Below are positions 1 through 13,939 of a stretch of 64,000 nucleotides of DNA, piece by piece (positions within the stretch are counted from its first letter, which is position 1; every line of letters begins with the position of its first letter). A model generated the notes under the pieces. It made no database searches. It was given only the letters and a program-made list of their open reading frames with translations, and was not told where the DNA came from. A program made the position numbers and the translations under genes. The stretch covers positions 1,199,501 through 1,263,500 of the forward strand of contig JADANN010000162.1 of assembly GCA_018806985.1 (NCBI GenBank), given 5' to 3'. Origin of the DNA: Angiostrongylus vasorum. Taxonomy: Eukaryota > Nematoda > Chromadorea > Rhabditida > Metastrongylidae.

Positions 1-990
1 GGTGAATAACTATGCACTTTATTGGCTTAGAATAAACAGCAACTTCAAAAGCAAACTTAACAGAAGCAAACACTAAACATCAAATTCATGTAGCGGTTTT
101 GTTTACTGAGCTTCTAGTGTTCACTTGTAGCTCGATCTCTCAGTGACGACGTGGGATTTATACGAATTCTAGGTTTGAATGAAGAATGTGTTGGTTATGA
201 GAAAACAAGCTTTGGCAGCAAAGTACCAGGACTCAATTAGTTATTATCATTTGTGTCCTAGAAGGCAGACTTTGTAAGTTTACCATATTAGATTCCTCTA
301 GGTTATATAAAGAAGTAGAAAAGCCGCAGCGTCATACTCTAGCATTAACACTGATACGAGGCTTCCATTATTTTTTAGAGTAACTCGGTCTCTCAGAAAG
401 TGCCATGTTTTTCGCAGTAGAAGCAGGAATGTGACAGGTAACAAAAGCTTTTTTAAATTCTACTCCTTCAGTCTTTGGGAGAGAGAGAGAGGCTAGGAAT
501 AGAAACATTTATCTAGGCTCGCTCCAAAGATATTTGAATCTTTCCCTCTAACTTCAAGAGGGATGATAAAGCGGACGAATTAACATAAATAAAAATTTAC
601 CAGAAGAACCGTCACGAAGACTGCTTCCAGGAATCGTTTCTCAGCCATTCGTATTTGAACACATTAGAACAACAGAAAAAAGTGAGAAGCTCAAAGACTG
701 AAACAGAGAAATGTTTCAGATCCCCAACCGTTGCGGCGGCCGTGACTTCGTAGTTCAATGCGCTCATACATATGCATGGATTATCATTCAGAAATCAAGC
801 AAATCAAACCATAAAACTCCATCTTATTCTCCCCATGCTTTTCAATCCTTTAAGCCGAAGAAATCCGGTTTTTTGCAAATCTGAATCATCTTTTCAACGA
901 CAAAGCTTCCAAGAATCACCAAGACCTCAAAATGCTTATTAAGATTTCATAGACTCTAGAATTAAAAGCCTGTATCTCTTACAAGCATCC
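1..990. other. intergenic, nothing recognised
   Basis: AT-rich sequence with a short GA run near 480-492. No coding signature or repeat family member was found. Confidence 0.5.
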
Positions 991-1082
991 CTTCATTGAT
1001 GAGCTAACACTAGGTTGCTAAAAAAGTTTATAGAGCTAGCGTTTTGACGCCTTTTTTTTCAGAGCCAATAATCAAAGTCAAT
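991..1082 (-). repeat. hammerhead-like repeat remnant
   Basis: On the minus strand GGCTCTGAAAAAAAAGGCGT is followed by CAAAACGCT and a tail ending TTAGCTCATCAATG. It has the same block order as the galectin intron 5 copies, with the core degraded. Confidence 0.35.
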
Positions 1083-1283
1083 GGTCCATAGTCCTTGATT
1101 CTCGCAATGTGGTCTTGGCCGTCGTATAGAATCGAATCTTTTTTAATGAAGCGCCTTCAAATGAGGCAAGCTCAACCGGTAGCTCTCTTGTAAGCAGGGC
1201 AGTTGTTGATAATGATGTCTGTTGATAACCTTTTGTTTTTTCTCCGAGCAACCTCTTTCTTTTTTTTCTCGTATGTCGTATTT

Positions 1284-1565
1284 AGGGGGCGCGTGTGCTG
1301 CAGTGGTTGGAGGCTCCCTGCAACACACACGTGGAATCGATCCCCGCTCCCGTGGCCCACCCAGCATTCAATTCTTCTGGGATCGGCAAATTGATACCAA
1401 ATTGGTCTGTGAGGATAGCAACACTGGCTCGATACATCGGTAGGCCACCGCGAGTCATTGTAAAGGCCAGATATGGATTCAGTCACCTCCAAAGATACTT
1501 AATGAAGTCGAAGACATGGTGCATCCCTCACAGATTGATCAACGCCGAGACTTTTATCCTTTTTT
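1284..1565 (+). repeat. family 1 tRNA-like SINE
   Basis: The head has an A-box-like TGCAGTGGTTGG and a B-box-like GGAATCGATCCCC. The body holds GGCAAATTGATACCAAATTG, AGGCCACCGCGAGTCATTGT and the tail GATTGATCAACGCCGAGA then CTTTTATCC. About a dozen copies in the window share this layout and length of ~280 bp, as expected of a pol III-transcribed SINE. Confidence 0.7.
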
Positions 1566-1914
1566 TCATTTATGACATTTATCCTTTTTCCATTTATGTC
1601 GTACTAATGAACAGTTGGATCCTCAAATATGCGCTTTGACTAAAAAAACGTTATTAGTGATGTTTGATTTAAAGGAAGAGTATTCAACTGGGTTTTGGAG
1701 CTACCTTAAGTGTCCCGGGAAGGTCGTTTAAGTTGAGAAGAAGCTCGACCTTTCAAATGAAGAGTAGGTTGTGCTATGGTAAAGTTTGGTGACCTAGTAA
1801 TGGATACTGCCGTGCTAAACCAACTCCAGGCACTACAAGACTGAAAGTGTTACACGTTATTCTAACCGTTGGAACAAGATGCAAAGGTGTTAGGAGAACA
1901 TGGGATGTTAGTGT

Positions 1915-2025
1915 GAAATATATCCACAATGATGGTGAGAAGTTTGCAAAACTCCGGATCGCAGGTGTCTACAATGGGGATCGAGCCCGCTATTGCCCCC
2001 TTCCGGGGCTTTTTCCAGAGGATGT
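1915..2025 (-). repeat. family 3 SINE, fragment
   Basis: AGTTTGCAAAACTCCGGATC, GCAGGTGTCTAC and CCCTTCCGGGGC match the tail and core of family 3. The small ORF at 1847-2098 runs through it and is not a gene. Confidence 0.55.
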
Positions 2026-4597
2026 TGATTTTGAAGATTGGGGTTATTCAGGAAAGTTTAATTTAAAATCACGACATCATTTCTGCCGCAGATATTGAAG
2101 AACAGTTTAAAACACACTGAATTTTAGAGGAAGGTGGTAGACTTGTTAGAACACAAATTTCGTAGTAATCAAGATTAAAATGAGTAAACGACAAGCACAA
2201 ACAGACTTAGCAATTCTACCCACTTTGCGCTTACAAGCAAAGCGCCATGAAAAACTGTTTCTAAGTTTTCAATTCGGGCAGGTACAGTAAACGAAAGGAG
2301 TTATGGAGAAGTCAAAAAGAAAACTAACTCGTACACAGGAGACGTGATGCGCGACAAAAGGCTTATTAGAAACGAAACAGAACGAACGAAAGTCTTGTTA
2401 AGGGGGGAACAGGCTTGACCCACCACCTTAAAGCAAACGCTGAGAAAACGGCATCAATCGTAGAGGCAAGCAAAATCAAGGACGAAGTCGCTGGCAAGCG
2501 CTCATTTGCTACAAAACACGGAAACAGTATGAAAACGCATCAGCAAAGGTCATCGGACACTCGAATCGAATCCGTCATCGAATTCTGGTAACTACAGTAT
2601 CTCATTAATGCTTCACAACCGCAACTCTCTCTAAATGATACGGTAATTGCAAATACGGCAACTTCTCGGTACTAGTTGTATCACTGCGATCTCAATAGCA
2701 TTCATTGCTCTATTATCATTGGCGTTATATCTTCATGATGTTGGTATTACTATTGGCGTAGAATCTGATGTATACTGGTGCTCTGTTGTTTTATTCTGGC
2801 TAGAATAGAAGTAATGATAATAATAAAAAAAAGAAGAAGTTAGAGGAAGCATACGAAATAATACAGTCGGAATAAGAGGTCTGATAGTGATGAAACCCTG
2901 TTGCACTTCTTACAACTACATTCGGTAACCGGAATACGCAACGCCAAGCTACTAGAATAAATCGCTCTTGAACAAAAAAATCAAACTAAAAAAAGGAAAA
3001 AGTTCTCATAGCACTTCACGGCAGAGAAAAGTGTGAACTTTAAATGAAAAAGCGCTAAATTTATCATCCAATTGGTCTGACTATGGAGACATTGGTAAGA
3101 GTGGTGGAGAGAATTTAATAAGTTTATTGCACCTAGCAAAAAATAGAAATCGCTGAGAATAAAACCGACTCGCCTTTTAAATCAATCTTTGAATTTTTGT
3201 GTAGAAATGCTTACCCTTTGAATCCTGTCTCTATAATTCTCTTTTTTAACTTTGCAAAGCTTTCAGTTGTCCCTACCGCGTGAAAGACTCTTCCTGTTTC
3301 TACTTATCTAGATACCCGAAAACAACGTAATCTTCATCAGGGTGTTCATGGAGAAGTCTAACAGTGGTCTTCCTGCTCTTCGTCTAACATTTCGTAGGAC
3401 TCATCCGTATTCAGAGCATCACAATCTCGATAAGGTGCCTGATAACTTTCGGTTCATCTTCTTCCGATTTACTAGATTCTTGGTGCATCTCTAAGCACTC
3501 ATAAGTGCTCATTTAATCTTCCTCGATTTTAGACCTCTCTTTCGGTGGAGTTCTTAACCAAAATATTGGAACGTGACGCATTCTGAGGAATTCGTTCTAT
3601 TGAGGCAGAACCCGTTTCTCATGATCATCACTTTCTTGAGAGAAGACCAATTTATACAGGCGAAATCGTCGAGATCGGTGATCATTTGTTGATCATGCGA
3701 AGGCTTGAAGTTCTGAGAACGATATCACACCCATAACTGCCGGCTATCGGCTTCAATTTGCGTGTTGTTCCATTCCAGCTTTCGGATGATATTATGCCTA
3801 GGTGCTTTAAATAGTTTTGGTGAAACTCTACCGCTTTGCCGCACTCCTGCTTTTTTTATCAACTTTAATTTCGTTGGAGAGTGATGAGATTTTGCCTATT
3901 AAGTCCGTATGTAGAGTATAAAGGATCTTATATAGTATGTGATGAATAGGTGCATCCTGACTCTTCAGCGCTTCTATCTCAAATAAGTCACAGATTTCTT
4001 CAAGTCGATAAAAGTGAGACGAGGTGATCGTTTGTGCCCACAGGGCTTTATTCAATTTCGTTATGGTGTTAACGTGGTTCACCGTACTGAATGGACTGAA
4101 CATTTTTCCTTTCTACCAGACCCTTCGTAAGAAGCGATGGGCGGATCACGTATTAAATGTTTGGATAACAGCGACATCGATTAGGGGAAACCCACAATTC
4201 ACTGCGACAAAAATTTTCTTATGGTAGTCTCACTAGGTGGCACCATCGTCCAGCGCTTATGAAAAGATTCCTAGATTTGTGAGCATACATGAATGATATC
4301 GGTCATCATGATAAAATCATTTAGTTGCTTACTTCGTTCAATCATATTGGATGCGTGCTTATGAGAATCAGACGATATCTGGTGCTAATATGGAGGCATC
4401 AAAACTCTAAAATCATTTTGCAGAAGGAATAATCATACCTGTGAAAGTTCTCCACATGGCATAGAACATTCTTCGGCTTTCAATTCTTCTCTTACAGCAT
4501 ATTCCGAGGCGTTGTTTTTCTCGAGTTTAATGAACTGTTTAGTGGGTAGTTACTTTTTCGGCCTGGTCAGCCCAATTATGGCACACTTAATGTTGGT
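2026..4597. other. intergenic, nothing recognised
   Basis: Only short chance ORFs (for example 3828-4103) without domain signatures. No copies of the three short families. Confidence 0.5.
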
Positions 4598-4868
4598 GGC
4601 CGCGTGTGGCGCAATGGTCGGAAGCGCACTGCAACAGACGCGTGGAATCGACCCCCTTTCCCATGACCCACCAAGCTCTCCATCCGAGGTCGGCGAATTG
4701 GTGCCAGACTTGTATGGGAGGATACAAGCACTGGCTTGATACAACGGTAGGCCACCGAGAGTCATTGTAAAGGCAGATATGCTTTCAATCACCTCCAAAC
4801 GATGTTTAATGAAGTCGAATGCACTGCCCATCCCTCAGGGATTGATCAACGACGAGTGCTTTATCCTT
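4598..4868 (+). repeat. family 1 tRNA-like SINE
   Basis: A full-length copy. The head CGTGTGGCGCAATGGTCGG and GGAATCGACCCC are close to tRNA A and B boxes. It ends in GGGATTGATCAACGACGAG and a CTTTATCCTTTT tail. Confidence 0.72.
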
Positions 4869-6017
4869 TTTATCATTGATGTTGGTAGCTTAAATTTTTA
4901 GTTCTTCAACAAGTGCACCTGGTTTTATCACGTGCACGCTAGAAGAGCAAATTTTTCACGGTACAGATTTTAGTAACCTCAAAAGGCAATAAAACTTTGG
5001 TTGAACCTGGGTTCCTGTCCTGCACAACAAGGGAAATGGAGGCCTTTAATTAACTGTTTTTTTGAAAAGGTATACTCAAAGGTGGATTACCGGATAGGCC
5101 ATAATTCTATGCATTGTATTGCTTCCTCATAGTGGTTCTGTGGTTTACTTGCTTGAGACGACGACGACTCCGTCCCAATTCCATGTTCCCATAGTCAATG
5201 GCTTGCAGGCCCAAATGCGAGTAGATGGGCAGAAAACAATCCACATATACGCAATCACATTCACGTTCGAACATGTCCACGCCTATGTACAGGAAATAAA
5301 TTAGTCCTAGGTGGCAAAGAGGAGCAGTCCATCCCTTAAAACCACCTCAGGACAAGCACATGATCACCTTTACTTCGCGTTTAACAACCTGCGTTTGCCC
5401 TGGAGACGTGCGATGTTACCTTGAGTATAATTGCCTCGAGAACCCTAAATCGACGCAGATCAATGAGATTTGCACAAGAGAACCCTGCTCTTTTTTATTT
5501 AGACCTTCTAAATGTGGCAGTGTCTTTCTAAGTAAACAACATTTCTGTTGCTTAAGTTTTCACCAACAAAAAAGTGTTCACCCTATCTGTTGTTAGACGT
5601 TGTAAAGTTAGTATGTAAAACAGTGTTTCTACAAAAATGTGAAGGAATTGGAAAAGAAGCTAAAAGCAAGTCATCGCCAAATTAAACAACGAATATAGTT
5701 TTTGTTTGGGAATTTCTTTCCCATCCACATCAGAACAACTCTCTATGACGTCAGTAAATTTTAGCGCTTTCTGTTTAATGATCACTTCTTTTGGCCTTAA
5801 TGGCATATTCGGCAAAGGTGAAAGTGAATGTAGCTCAAAAAAAAGAGGAACTTAACCTAATTCGAAGCGTTACAGTTCCTCGTATGGTTACCCTACCTAG
5901 ATTACCTTTAAGCTTCTCATCCCATCTCGCTTAATCTCGTATGTGATAATTGGCAACCTGGTCGGCAGTACACTAGTACTCGTTTTATGAAGTGTAGAAT
6001 AATTTTTTTTATTTTAT

Positions 6018-6345
6018 CTTACCTGAACCGTCTTGACGCGGATCCCAGCAGCATTACCCACAAAGATCTTCGAACTTTTAAGTGTGGTTTCGGCTGCTGT
6101 TTGAGAATTTTCATTTCATCTTGACCGTCGTGGAATGGTGGCTGAGTCGATTTTCCCTGGAGTCCTGGAATAGCCAGGCTGCAGCGTTCCCAATTGGATT
6201 GCAGGAAGTGTTTTTGCCGGACAAGTCCGGTACCAACTTCCCGAGTCCGGAGAGATGATGTTTGGTTGCCCCGGAGCGGAATCAAACTGGCACCATGCCC
6301 GTGATGACCGACATCACTACCACTGTGCTATCCGCTACCCAAACT
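6018..6345 (-). repeat. family 2 SINE (tRNA-like head, RTE-like tail)
   Basis: The minus-strand head reads GGGTAGCGGATAGCACAGTG then GTAGTGATGTCGGTCATCAC. The body has CCAGGACTCCAGGGAAAATC and the tail GGGATCCGCGTCAAGACGG. The tail matches the RTE 3' end (GGGTCCGCAC, GTGAAGACGG at 31.13 kb). Confidence 0.7.
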
Positions 6346-9234
6346 GTAGAATAAATTAAAACTACTAAATTATGCTGGAGGACTGTCAATGTAAAGAAAT
6401 ACTGCTGTACAGTTCAACCATTGCCTCTCTGCCTAGATGACTTGTTTGTCGCACGAACTTTTCGCTGAACTGGTTAAAATTATGATTTTTTCTCCATTAT
6501 GAAGGTGATCCACCGTAAAAAAAAGCGACATTTTTGCAAAAAAGCTGCTTTACACTTTTTGGTGGTGGATTTTTTTTGATCAATTCACAAAAAATCATGC
6601 TATTGTACAATATGGAAGTGCTTTCATCATCTGGAGCCTTTATTCCTTCGACATACACTTTTCTTTCTTCACTTTAGCATTCTTCCTTCCAAAGAGTATC
6701 AAAAATTCTTGCGAAAACCCAATAGAAGTATTTAGATAACTTTAAAATCGTCTTGAATACAACTATTTAAGAGAAAAGAATTATGTCCTAACAGAGGCCG
6801 CAGTTTTCTGTACTACGACGTCATACGGCTGAGTTGTGGATGAGATGCGAAAAATTCCATGCTGCAAAACGGTAGGATCTGCTAACAACAACATTTTTTG
6901 CGACACCCAGCAGACTCTTTCTCTTTCGCTCGCTTAGAACAGCAAAATAACTCCCAAAAGTGACTGTCTATGATTTTCGTGAAGCCTCAAGCCGCATCAA
7001 TTTCTGCGCATTCGCCCAGTAAGAGACTGAAAACAAGAGGACTGCAATGCGACAATTAGACGATAGCACCTTCACTACCTGTGGGTAAAAAAGTGCTACA
7101 ACGAAATACTGGAGGTGGAAGCCTTCTGTACGTCATTTCTTTGTCCATCTAGGCTACTCGAAGAAATTCCATGACTTCGCTAGGAACATTGCATTAAAAT
7201 CGACACTGATTAGCAAGCTTATGTTCTTTATAAGCATACAAGGCATTGCTAGTGGAATATATATTTACCCCCACAATATTTAACGATCCGGTGGACATTG
7301 CTTTCACTGGAACCTAGAAATGAAAGGAAACTCAAATTTGCACTTTATCTGAGGAATTCCTTGTAACTATACGTGACACATAGTTCACGCTGACTTTCTG
7401 CCACGAGAGAGGCAATTCTTCACTCATGTAAACTCTGTGCAGCCAGCCTTCCTTAATAAGTGAAAAACATGCAAGACTTGTGAGTGATTAACGAAGCTGT
7501 TTACCATGCGACTGAAATTATGGCATGGAGTTTTTCTGCTATGAAAGCATTCAGTCTGAGTAGACTCCGCATGAATGTCACCCTTCCAGGCTCTGGAAAA
7601 GGAGAAATCTGTCGACGTGTTTGCCGGACTGAGATAAATATTACATCAACATCACTGTGTTTGATTGCTAAGGGTATATAGAGTTATTCATCACGTTTGG
7701 TTGTCTCCTTCAGCAAAAGCACCAATTTGCATCCATCAACTTAGGCAGTTGAGTTGAGTTAATCAACCAGCAGTTAAAACGATTTTACGATTAGTTAGAG
7801 AAAGTCACCATTAACGAAACTCCTATATCTTCGTTGTTGAACGTTTCAACGAAAGAATAGGATAGATCAGTGAAACTGAATAAACGATTGCGAAAATTTG
7901 AATAAAAGTTGAAATAAGAATGAAAACCATAATTCCAGACTCCTCGTCACGGCATACTTCTTTCACGAAGATCCACATTTTTAGATCGAAAATCGCCGCT
8001 GGGTGTAAGTAACCCTCCATCTTTCTGTAGCGGATTCCTGTTACCGTCTTTTCCATAAGAAAATTATATCTTGCCACAAACTAGCCAAGGACTTCTATCA
8101 TAAGCCAAGAGGAATAAAGCAGGTGTATTAGGACAATATTCTGGATGAGTCCGCCTCTGAGTGACGGACAAATCATGCAGTGCCGGATCAAGAGCTTACT
8201 ACGAACTTTTTAAAAAAGCGTAATAATTATGCTGAATTGATCTTTTCCAGTTAAGAAAGTTTAGGTAGCAATTATTAAACCATCGAGTAGTTTTTTGACC
8301 CGAATTCAAATTTAACACACTCCAACAGTAAACGCCACTTGGAGGGAGATTTTGGCAGGAGAAGTTATAATGAATCAGAAAAAACACCGTGTAACCAACC
8401 CAAAAAGAAGAACACTAGTGAAATTTTACATCGCTAATGCAAATTACTCCACTTTTTGGCTTGGTGAAAGAAGGGTCTACTACCACTTCATTTCATTATT
8501 GGTAACGGAAACATCCTGTTCAAATCTTTTCTGTTGCAACAGACCACTTCAAGTCCTAAAATAATCCTTGCAGAAGAACCAACCCGAACTTATTCTTAGA
8601 AGTTCTAGGTAGATCAATGTAACAATGAACGTCAAGACCCTGGAAAACAACGTCATTTCTCTCTTACTTCGAGCAAGAATCCAAGAACTACACCTACCTC
8701 TCGCAACCCACGCGAGAACATCTCTCCGAAAAGAGAAGGATACCTGACCAGCAAAATGCATCACACACGATCATCCTATTCAAAATGGGGAGCAAAGGAA
8801 TGGTAAGTGCCGCCTGTTTGCAAAGTGCACTCTGTATGCAGCGCTTCACAAAACGTATCCTATAAAGCAGTTGAAAAAATTTCTGATCATGACTGTGTTC
8901 AAGCCGTAGCTTCGAGTCATGGAATCGTAAAAATCAGTCAAGAGGACTAGTTATCTTAATCATCAACGTCTACGAAAAACCAATGGAAGGCGTTAACTTC
9001 AACCCCATTCCGTTAGCGCTTGCGATGAACGAGTGATCTTGTTCAGCACGAGAACTCTAGGCAAGTGCTACCATAACAAAATAAGAAAATCAGAGCTCTT
9101 TAGCCAGTTTGTTTGCATGCTCGTGAGGGAAAGGGTTCAGCAGACAAAAACTACCTTACTAATTTCATTTCCCATTGCACTGTAATAGAAGAAATTGTTT
9201 GACTACGACGAAGACAGCGCAAGCAGTGATGGCA
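6346..9234. other. intergenic, one repeat remnant only
   Basis: Apart from the hammerhead-like remnant at 7573-7640, nothing supported. The small frames at 8352-8764 show no family motif. Confidence 0.45.
7573..7640 (+). repeat. hammerhead-like repeat remnant
   Basis: It contains CTTCCAGGCTCTGGAAAAGG, then AGAAATCTGTCGACGTGTTT. The CCAGGCTCTG block and AGAAATC loop align with the core of the Penelope-type hammerhead, but the catalytic bases are changed. Confidence 0.35.
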
Positions 9235-9700
9235 AAATTCCTGCAATTTCCTTATTCTGAGGATGACATCGTCATTTTTTCGAATGCAGTGATGAAACGG
9301 CCAGTAGATAAATCACAGCCATTCGGTGTCGAAAAAAAGATTAAAATAGAAAATCCATTCATTAGAGACGTCAGATCGTTTGTGGCATACCTATGACATT
9401 CAATGAAGATGAGAAACGAGTGGAGCTCAAGTGGCCGCAAGCGTCCTCTAGCGCGACGATCTACAAGATATCTGGACGTGTTTGCTGCTGACGTCAACCA
9501 GTTGTATTCGCGGCTGCAAACGATCTTCGAGCAGAGCATGGTACTCGTAGTGGTCACCATGTTCGAAGAGTACCATCATCATGGACGAGGGAATGGAACG
9601 AATGACAAATGTACTGGAGTGCGAACGCCACTCGTTGTCACGGAGTATGAGGATATTCAAGTAGGTATCGTAAATTACTGTTATAATTAACCTCAAGACT
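9235..9700 (+). mobile_element. RTE 3'-end fragment
   Basis: EDDIVIFSNAV at ~9259-9290 resembles the DDIVIFS box. SGRKRPLARRSTRYLDVFAA with NQLYSRLQT (9430-9520) matches the KRPRGRPxTRW...QL tail of RTE proteins. The last bases, a run ending CAAGTAGGTATCGTAA (9659-9675), match the 3' tail of the copy at 31.17 kb. A family 2 element follows after about 65 bp. Confidence 0.7.
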
Positions 9701-9764
9701 CTACGACCTTGGTACACGCCACTGATAGTACTATCATCTCTATTATTGTTAATATTATTCACAC

Positions 9765-10110
9765 TATGATTCCCTACGTCGTCACGATCACGGTGCTGGT
9801 TCGAACTCGCACCGAGCTGTTCAAGCATCCCATCGCTTCAAGGTCGGAAAAATTGGTACCAGACTTGTTTTTTGGGGGAAAATACACTCTCTGCATCCGA
9901 AGTGCAAATGCTCTAGCTAGGCTATCTAGGACTCCAGTGGGAATTGAATCGACCAGAATTCAACGGCATTTCTCATGTAGCAGACGAACCTACGCGCGAA
10001 TTGTTCGGAGACCGTCGCAGACAATAGATGCGAAGAAACGAAGCGAATGGAAGAATTGATGGGCTACGCCGAGAAAACACGAAGACGGGTCGGGTAAATT
10101 CCGTACGACA
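9765..10110 (+). repeat. family 2 SINE
   Basis: CATGAT-like head remnant with TCACGATCACGGTGCTGGTT and CGAACTCGCACC. The body includes GGCTATCTAGGACTCCAGTG and AATTCAACGGCATTTCTCAT. The tail is GATGCGAAGAAACGAAGCGA through GAAGACGGGTCGGG. It follows an RTE 3' fragment. Confidence 0.65.
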
Positions 10111-10307
10111 GTCGTGCATAAATCACTTTCATTTTATTCCATCATGCACTTTTTTTCAACTTTTCAACGACACTGATGTGTCCATTATACCTCTAGTACT
10201 TCCAAAAAACACAATATCCGCTACAAAAAATAAAGCAGAGGAAAGACTCTGCTCAAATTTTAGAAAAGAAACCTATTTAGGAACAAGCGTTAATTTTGGC
10301 TGGGCTT

Positions 10308-10562
10308 AGCCTAGCGCAGTGCTTAAAGGTGCCGTACAACACACATAAAAGGACAGTTGTTTGACATCGCTCCCTCAACTCATCAAGCTTTCCATCTTTC
10401 CGATGTCGGCATATTGGTACCACAATAGGATATCAACACCGCCTTTGTAAAACCGCAGGTCATTTTATTCGCCACACCACCACTCAGTTACCTCCGAAGA
10501 TGTTTGGTGAAGGCGGATGAATGGTGAATCCCTCAGGAATTGATCAACGTTGAAAGGTTTAC
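10308..10562 (+). repeat. family 1 SINE, diverged
   Basis: It begins CTAGCGCAGTGCTTAAAGG and ends CAGGAATTGATCAACGTTGA. The middle is strongly diverged and the B box is not preserved. Confidence 0.55.
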
Positions 10563-13500
10563 AATTTATCTTTAATTGTCTTCTCCCGAATGCCATTTGA
10601 CCTGCTCGAAAAAATTTTTTGGAGAAAAACAGGAGAACTAAACATTGATTGGAATTAAGAAAGTAGGAAACCTTGAAGAATTGAGGGTGGGGAGGGTTCT
10701 AGGTGAGATGCCTTGCTAAACGAATATTGCACTTTAGGGTCATAAGGCTAGGTTTTCAATCTAATCCACGTTTTTAAGAAACCCTTGTTTAGCATGGCGA
10801 ACTACGTAACCCAATAGCGACTGTTCAAGAAGAAATAGGGTGCTAGCGGCAGAGTTGACATTTTACCCAGAAATGTAACAATTCAGATTTATGGTTGTTG
10901 TCAAAAACTCTATTCTAGATTAAGTTTTCTACATCTCCGTCCGTCAGCAAAAACTGCAAGTCACATTTTGAATCCTTTGCCACCAAAAAATCTGAAGTGA
11001 GGTGGAACGGACACATCATTTGTGGATGGAACTAGCAAACGTTTCAAACCGTTGGCTGCAACTTGATGCAGCGAACGCCTGACACATATCAAGACGACTG
11101 CGATCATCACAGCTGAAGGAGGTGCTTCTTCAGGATCTCTCTGAAGAAAAAATATCATATGCTTCGCTTTCGCTGTGCATTCAGAAACACGGAGCAATTC
11201 AGTGCAGCAGAATATGTGCTAGCTATGTCGTGTTTTCTTGAGTGAGCGACAGAAGGACAGGTGATGCAGGTGATTTATACTGTTTTAATGATGTTTGTGT
11301 TTTGCAACTGTGGTTTGACTGTGAGTTCATTCTTTTTGTTTGGATCTTTTTTTGCACACATTCAGTCCTTGAGTGCTTCCGAAACTTTTTCTTTCTTATT
11401 TCTATCTTCTACACCATTTTACCTGACTCGAGAGCTCATATAGCGCGGAACCCATCACTTCCACTGCACGATTCTTTTCCCTTTCATTTATCATTAACGA
11501 AGGTTTTTTTTATCTTTGCGTGGTCTCGACTGCTGATTTGGTCATTAATTCTGGTCTTGTCGATTCTCTCTGGAATTCCTGGATGGATATAGTATTGTGT
11601 TCCTGACCCTCACCACAGACAGTCAGCTGTCAATGTGGATTACATGGAGGTCTTGCCAGGCAAGTCCGACACAAATTTTCGGGTCATGAAAGAACGGGGG
11701 AAAGTGGTTAGCCTGTGGCGCTTTCTAAACAGAGAGTTATGCGTACCACTGAACGGTCTCTCTAACATTATCCTGATTTCTTACAAGAGTTCTCGCTTCG
11801 CAATCGATTCTTCTGGTTACCTTCACTAGCTGCATTGTCTACGTGATCTCACCGAAGTTTTTCAAAATACTTTTTACTCTTCATGGGTGATTTCTGAAAA
11901 TTAATTACAAAGTTCACTTCTATCATAAACTTTAAAATGAACATAAAGCTTGTTTCTCATTAATTCTTTTTTATCAAACCAAGTGCATTCCCTGTTTAGA
12001 AAAGATTTCCTCTTCTATTGCATTCATCTTTCCATCCACTAGCATTGAACACGACCGCCAGAAATATACAGCCGTCATTTAAACAGTCCGTGTGACTGTA
12101 AAGTTTAAGCTCATTTCTGACTCAATAACACGTTATCCAAGGAAAGATCATCTCCATTCAGTGATATATTCAAGCATTTTTTTTCGAAAGTCTTCAAACC
12201 AGAAACAGAGCAGCGTATTGGAAGTTATTGCACTAATTACGCAGAACGTCCAACCAACACAGTCCTTGGCTCAACCGCACCCCTGGCCCACCAAGATTCT
12301 CATCCCTCTGGGCTTGAGAAGATGGTATCAGACGTGCTTGGATTAAGCCCTTTAATCCACGTGAAAACGCCCTAACACGGCTATCCCTATGATTCCAGGA
12401 GGAATCGATTCGGTCAGCATTCAACGACACTTGTAACTACGGTGAAGAAATCTTCAAACGGCAGCTGGAACTACGCACAGTTAAACTCGTATACCGTCCT
12501 AGATGGTGGATTCGAAGAAACGAATCGAATTTAACATACGCGAGGTATCGACACAATGACTCACATGATTACAGGTCATCTAATAATAATAATTCTTCAA
12601 AACAGCATTCACCCTCTCTCCAATGCTCCTGTGTTCACTATTCTTTACTCCTCTTAGTGCTTATCATCGACATGAGTGGAATTTTTTCCACTGGAATGGC
12701 TTAACTTCATTAGTAATGCGACTGAACATTTTTTCACTCATTTCGTTTCCTTGTGATCATCTTTGATGACGGGTGGTCTCCGTGCACGATTAACTCTATA
12801 AGAACCATTCAATCGTCCACAATTCCTTCCCAGACACAAGCATATTTTGTCGACGTAAGCCACAAAGATGTGCACTTGTACTGTAGGTGGAAACACAGCT
12901 TTTCCTTGTTAAATGATTTACTTGAGGACCTCTTAAAGACGTGATCAGTGTTCCGCGTACGGGACGAAAGAGGAAATTTTCTTTCTTCCTCTTCATTGCT
13001 AATGTCACATCTTCCGGCGTAAAATTCACTAATTTCCATGTCACTAGATTTGCAACTAATTAGACTACAATGGAAGTACATTTCATGGCTCGGAAAGGTC
13101 TATGTGACTATGTTTCCGAGAATTTTTAATCCCCTTAGGTCGTTGTGAAGGTATTCTGCTCTGCTCTGTTATGCCTGAAATTTCAATGAGTTAGCATTAA
13201 ATGTCCACTAACTACCGCTCTCTTACTTAAACTTTCCTGTAACTTAGTTACTGTCCGATGAAATATAGAAATATGGATAGATGCGTTATGGCTACATTAA
13301 AAATTCAATCTTTGGTCTCTTGCTCGCACACGCCAAATACAATGACCTGTACTTCTACTTTTTTTTCAAGGGAAACATCAGATATTTTTACAATTTACTG
13401 ACAACCAATCACTGCCGAGGAAGAACTGAGAGCCAGTCACTGTCGACGAAGAATCAAAAGAAATGAGAAAAGAAAACCGACTAATATATTTCGATTTTCA

Positions 13501-13939
13501 CAAATTCGCGACCGAACGGGTTTTTTCAACAACTGGCCCACTTGAAGGGTGAGGAACTGGACAAACTTGCCGAAGAGGCTTCATTTTTTGAATTTTTGAA
13601 ATGCAAAATGAGGTGAAACTGCTACAAAGTACACCGATATACACGGGAATACAGTCACGTCCTCGTCTGCGAAACCCAGCTTGTCCAACGTTGCTCCGTT
13701 TCAAATGAAATGTCGGAAAAAAGCAAAGAAAACTCGCAAAATACCCGAATTTTAGCCAAAGAAAGTAAGTAATTTGTTGAGTAGTTGAGTACGATATTAA
13801 TAAAAGTCCTTGGAATCCAATGGCTTTCTATTTAAAAAGTAAATCTCACGGATAGCTGTGACATGCCTATTCAACATCGGAAAGCCAAGTGATTTTAAGT
13901 GCTCGTACCTTGTTCAAGTCAGTCAGTCAGTACATTTTT
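10563..13939. other. intergenic, one family 2 relic
   Basis: The T-rich 11240-11590 frame reads as a hydrophobic Phe/Leu string and probably reflects composition rather than a membrane protein. The family 2 relic at 12245-12530 is the only recognised element. Confidence 0.45.
12245..12530 (+). repeat. family 2-like SINE, head decayed
   Basis: It has GGCCCACCAAGATTCTCATC, GGCTATCCCTATGATTCCAG, AGCATTCAACGACACTTGTA and TTCGAAGAAACGAATCGAAT, the same order of blocks as the family 2 body and tail. The final RTE-like GATCCGCAC stretch is missing. Confidence 0.5.

Noticed and set aside
9448..9828. 126-codon minus-strand ORF
   Set aside because: It is antisense to an RTE 3' fragment and a family 2 element and has no domain.
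11242..11592. Phe/Leu-rich ORF resembling a membrane protein
   Set aside because: The hydrophobicity follows from T-rich DNA. No topology or family motif supports a gene.
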